From Hymenobacter sp. YC55 (GTDB lineage Bacteria > Bacteroidota > Bacteroidia > Cytophagales > Hymenobacteraceae), in the NCBI RefSeq assembly GCF_029433095.1, contig NZ_JARNTX010000001.1:372001-436000 (forward strand): a stretch of DNA of 64,000 nt. The letters are read 5' to 3'. Position 1 is the first letter of the stretch; every line of letters starts with the position of its first letter. The notes beneath the pieces are model-generated. The model was not told the origin of the DNA, made no database searches, and saw only the letters and a list, made by a program, of their open reading frames with translations. A program made the position numbers and the translations under genes. Below, piece after piece: positions 62,078 to 64,000 of the stretch.

Positions 62078-63061
62078 TCATGCAGGCACTTGAGCTGTCA
62101 GAAACTCCACGGCCCGGCGCTCTGAATAGTACTCGCCATCGGGCGTGCCCTCTGCAAACCCAACGTGGCCACCTCCCTGTGGGGTTTCCAGATACACGAA
62201 CTCGCTGCGGGACGCCACTTCCCGCGGGTAGCAGGTGGGCGCCAAAAACGGGTCGTTCTGGGCGTTAACGAGCAGTGTGGGGATGCGGATAGCACTGAGG
62301 TATCGACCCGAACCCGAGTGCTCGTAATACTCATCGGCCGACTTGAAGCCGTGCATCGGGGCTGTAAACCGGTCGTCGAACTGCGGAAAGTCGCGGAGCA
62401 AGTCTAGGCCTTCCAGGTTCACTTGACCGGGTAGCAGCGCTGCCTTTTCGCGCATCTTGCGCCGCAACGACTTCATGAAGCGGTTTAGGTAGACGCGGTT
62501 TTCGGGCCGAGCAATCTGGTGGGAACTAGCTTTGAGGTCAGTGGGCACTGAAAACACTGCGGCCCGCTGCACCTCGTGGGGTACTCGGTCAGGGTTTTCG
62601 CCTAAGTACTTGAGCGTGACATTGCCACCAGCCGAAAAACCCGTGAGATACACCCGCTGGTACCGGCCAGTAGCTAAAGCGTAGCGCACCACAAAATCCA
62701 GGTCGTCGGTGTCGCCGAGGTGGTAGGAGCGAAGTAAGCGGTTCATTTCGCCGCTACAGCTGCGGTAGTTCCAAGCCAACGCATCGAAACCGGCTTTGTT
62801 GAGTGCGCGCACCATGCCGCGCACGTAAGGCCGTCCCGCGTCGCCCTCCAACCCATGCGACACGATGCATAGTGTGTCCACACTTCGGTCATTCAAACGA
62901 GACCAGTCTAAGTCCAGAAAATCGCCGTCCGTGGTTTCCACTCGCTCGCGCTCGTAACGCACCTCCGGTACCGTGCGAAGCAGGCTAGGAACAATAGTTT
63001 GAAGGTGGCCATTGAAAAGATAGAATGGCGGCTGATAGCGAGAGTGTGTTACAAGAGGCAT
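62078..63061 (-). CDS. YheT-like alpha/beta hydrolase
   Basis: A 327-residue alpha/beta hydrolase of the YheT/AB-hydrolase-4 group. Seen: the N-terminal PPFYLFNGHLQTIVPSL, oxyanion region IVSHGLEGDAGRPYVRGM, the typical NYRSCSGEMNRLLRSYHLGD, nucleophile Ser in GFSAGGNVTLKYLG, Asp in NAQNDPFLAP and His in GGGHVGF. It is probably a cytoplasmic esterase; the substrate is unknown. It starts ATG 63061 and is monocistronic. Confidence 0.93.
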   Translation of the reverse strand: MPLVTHSRYQPPFYLFNGHLQTIVPSLLRTVPEVRYERERVETTDGDFLDLDWSRLNDRSVDTLCIVSHGLEGDAGRPYVRGMVRALNKAGFDALAWNYRSCSGEMNRLLRSYHLGDTDDLDFVVRYALATGRYQRVYLTGFSAGGNVTLKYLGENPDRVPHEVQRAAVFSVPTDLKASSHQIARPENRVYLNRFMKSLRRKMREKAALLPGQVNLEGLDLLRDFPQFDDRFTAPMHGFKSADEYYEHSGSGRYLSAIRIPTLLVNAQNDPFLAPTCYPREVASRSEFVYLETPQGGGHVGFAEGTPDGEYYSERRAVEFLTAQVPA

Positions 63062-63506
63062 AAGTATTGCAAGCTAGGTAGAAAGCGGAAGCTTAGTTGA
63101 GCAGTGGAATAGCAACAGATAATGTAGGCATGCATACTTTTTAGAGGCAGAAATATGCGTCTAGAGCTTGTATAACTTTAGTTTCAGAAGGAAAGTTGCT
63201 GACGGAAGGCAAGCAAAACAAGCGGATAAGCAAACAAAAGCGCCGCGTTAAGTGGAGTAGCAAGAATGCACAAAATGACATGCAAGATTGAGTGGTAATT
63301 TTACGCTAGGTATACCTTCCGGCAGGAAACGGTAACTGTGAGTAGCAATGATGCTATGTTAGATGACTCGGTTCATCTTGGTAATTGCGCTTGCATTAGA
63401 GTAAACTCCACTTATTACATTCCATCAAGTATTTGCTATTTCAAACCAAAGCCTTACCTTTGCCAACCCAATTGAACTGAATTCGAGCAGAAGACCTTTT
63501 TAACAC
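63062..63506. other. Intergenic region with the rpsT promoter
   Basis: The 445-base divergent gap between the YheT-like gene and rpsT. Apart from the rpsT promoter at its right end I see no gene, RNA or repeat in it; the leftmost 200 bases presumably hold the promoter of the YheT-like gene. Confidence 0.55.
63432..63462 (+). promoter_or_regulatory. Promoter of rpsT (TTTG-N19-TACCTTTG)
   Basis: TTTG at 63432-63435 and TACCTTTG at 63455-63462 are separated by exactly 19 bases, the full Bacteroidota consensus. The rpsT ATG lies 44 bases downstream of the -7 box. Confidence 0.9.
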
Positions 63507-63764
63507 ATGGCAAATCATAAGTCGGCCCTTAAGCGCATCCGTTCCAACGAGGCTAAGCGCGTGCTGAACCGTTACCAGGCAAAATCTACCCGCACCGCCA
63601 TCAAGAAGCTGCGTGCAACCACCGATGCTACTGCCGCTCAAGAGCTGCTAAGCAAAGTATCGTCGATGCTGGATCGTCTGGCCAAAAAGAACATCATCCA
63701 CAAGAACAAAGCCGCCAACAACAAGTCGAAGCTGGCTAAGTTCGTGAAGTCGCTGGCTGCCTAA
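63507..63764 (+). CDS. rpsT: 30S ribosomal protein S20
   Basis: An 85-residue bS20 protein that binds 16S rRNA. It has the family start MANHKSALKRIRSNEAKRVL, the Lys/Ala-rich helical hairpin, and the C-terminal VSSMLDRLAKKNIIHKNKAA with NKSKLAKFVKSLA. Length is normal. A consensus promoter precedes it and a terminator follows 33 bases after the stop. Confidence 0.97.
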   Translation: MANHKSALKRIRSNEAKRVLNRYQAKSTRTAIKKLRATTDATAAQELLSKVSSMLDRLAKKNIIHKNKAANNKSKLAKFVKSLAA

Positions 63765-63796
63765 GCGGCAAAAGCTACTTTCTGCTCTTTCATACA

Positions 63797-63830
63797 GAAA
63801 AGGCCCTGCGCGCGAGTGCGGGGCCTTTTC
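63797..63830 (+). terminator. Intrinsic terminator after rpsT
   Basis: GAAAAGGCCC (63797-63806) pairs with GGGCCTTTTC (63821-63830), with part of the 14-base loop GC-rich. It lies 33 bases after the rpsT stop. The remaining bases to the window end show no supported gene. Confidence 0.85.
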
Positions 63831-64000
63831 ACGTTCGTCTGAGATGTAAACGAAGAAAGCGAAAGCTCGGTGTGTCACTTCAGCCGCTGCACCTACTATA
63901 GGTGCGCGTACCTGCTCGCCAACGGAAGCGTCTTCACCGAACATCTATACTAAGTATGATGAGACGCTGGTGAAGCCCATAAATTCAAACAAAAAGGCCC

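Noticed and set aside
63648..63944. 98-codon open frame antisense to rpsT
   Set aside because: Shadow of the highly biased rpsT coding strand; the product matches nothing recognisable.

Overview
The window looks like chromosomal DNA of a member of the Bacteroidota, most probably Hymenobacter or a close relative (Cytophagales). This is inferred from four things: the Bacteroidota-type promoter (TTTG, 19 bp, TAnnTTTG), which matches exactly in front of rpsT and the tRNA-Gln gene; a secreted peptidase with a type IX secretion sorting domain; a zinc-ligand-free Tgt and a short AtpC; and moderately high GC with many signal peptides and lipoproteins. The genus was not tested against any database. 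There is no rRNA, CRISPR array, intact transposon or prophage. Most intergenic gaps hold clear intrinsic terminators, several shared by convergent genes.

Layout. 0-1 kb: the 3' part of an ammonium channel gene. 1.2-5.1 kb (minus): a three-gene cassette of a TPR-AAA+ ATPase and two paralogous TPR proteins with membrane tails; its function is unknown. 5.3-8.6 kb: ZIP-like transporter, DUF167 protein, small membrane protein, endonuclease III-like protein and isoaspartyl peptidase. 8.8-16.8 kb: a stress-flavoured block with two exported ferritin-like proteins, an FdhF/YdeP-type molybdenum oxidoreductase, a manganese catalase, a coupled STAS/RES-like gene pair and a DUF892 protein. 17.2-21.3 kb: a secreted Gly/Tyr-rich protein, a CheY-like regulator, a CHASE3 histidine kinase and a TrmH-family methyltransferase. 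21.4-28.4 kb: TonB-dependent receptor, acylphosphatase, lipoprotein, cytochrome bd oxidase (cydAB) and a DUF2071 protein. 28.5-35.5 kb: typA, an MsrB-like lipoprotein, a DUF3050 protein, a small lipoprotein, a Lys/Ala-rich disordered protein and metG.

35.6-42.9 kb is housekeeping: pth, rplY, prs, tRNA-Gln and atpD-atpC. A secreted S15-type hydrolase on the opposite strand separates prs from rplY. 43-46.7 kb is a 1249-residue secreted peptidase with PKD domains and a T9SS tail. 46.7-51.2 kb is AT-richer and gene-poor, with a PLP-dependent sulfur amino acid enzyme and a low-GC GT39-like membrane protein. 51.3-54.8 kb holds a ThuA lipoprotein and a pglC-pglD-pglE-like surface-sugar operon. 55-64 kb holds ispE, an EamA transporter, an LptF/LptG permease, tgt, a GT2 enzyme overlapping an ECF sigma factor, rsmG, a YheT-like hydrolase and rpsT.

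Most worth a second look: the TPR/AAA+ cassette, the STAS-RES pair, the 33-bp perfect palindrome that contains both stop codons of two convergent genes, a terminator-like hairpin ending 5 bp before a lipoprotein start codon, and two long palindromic intergenic elements that share a core motif.
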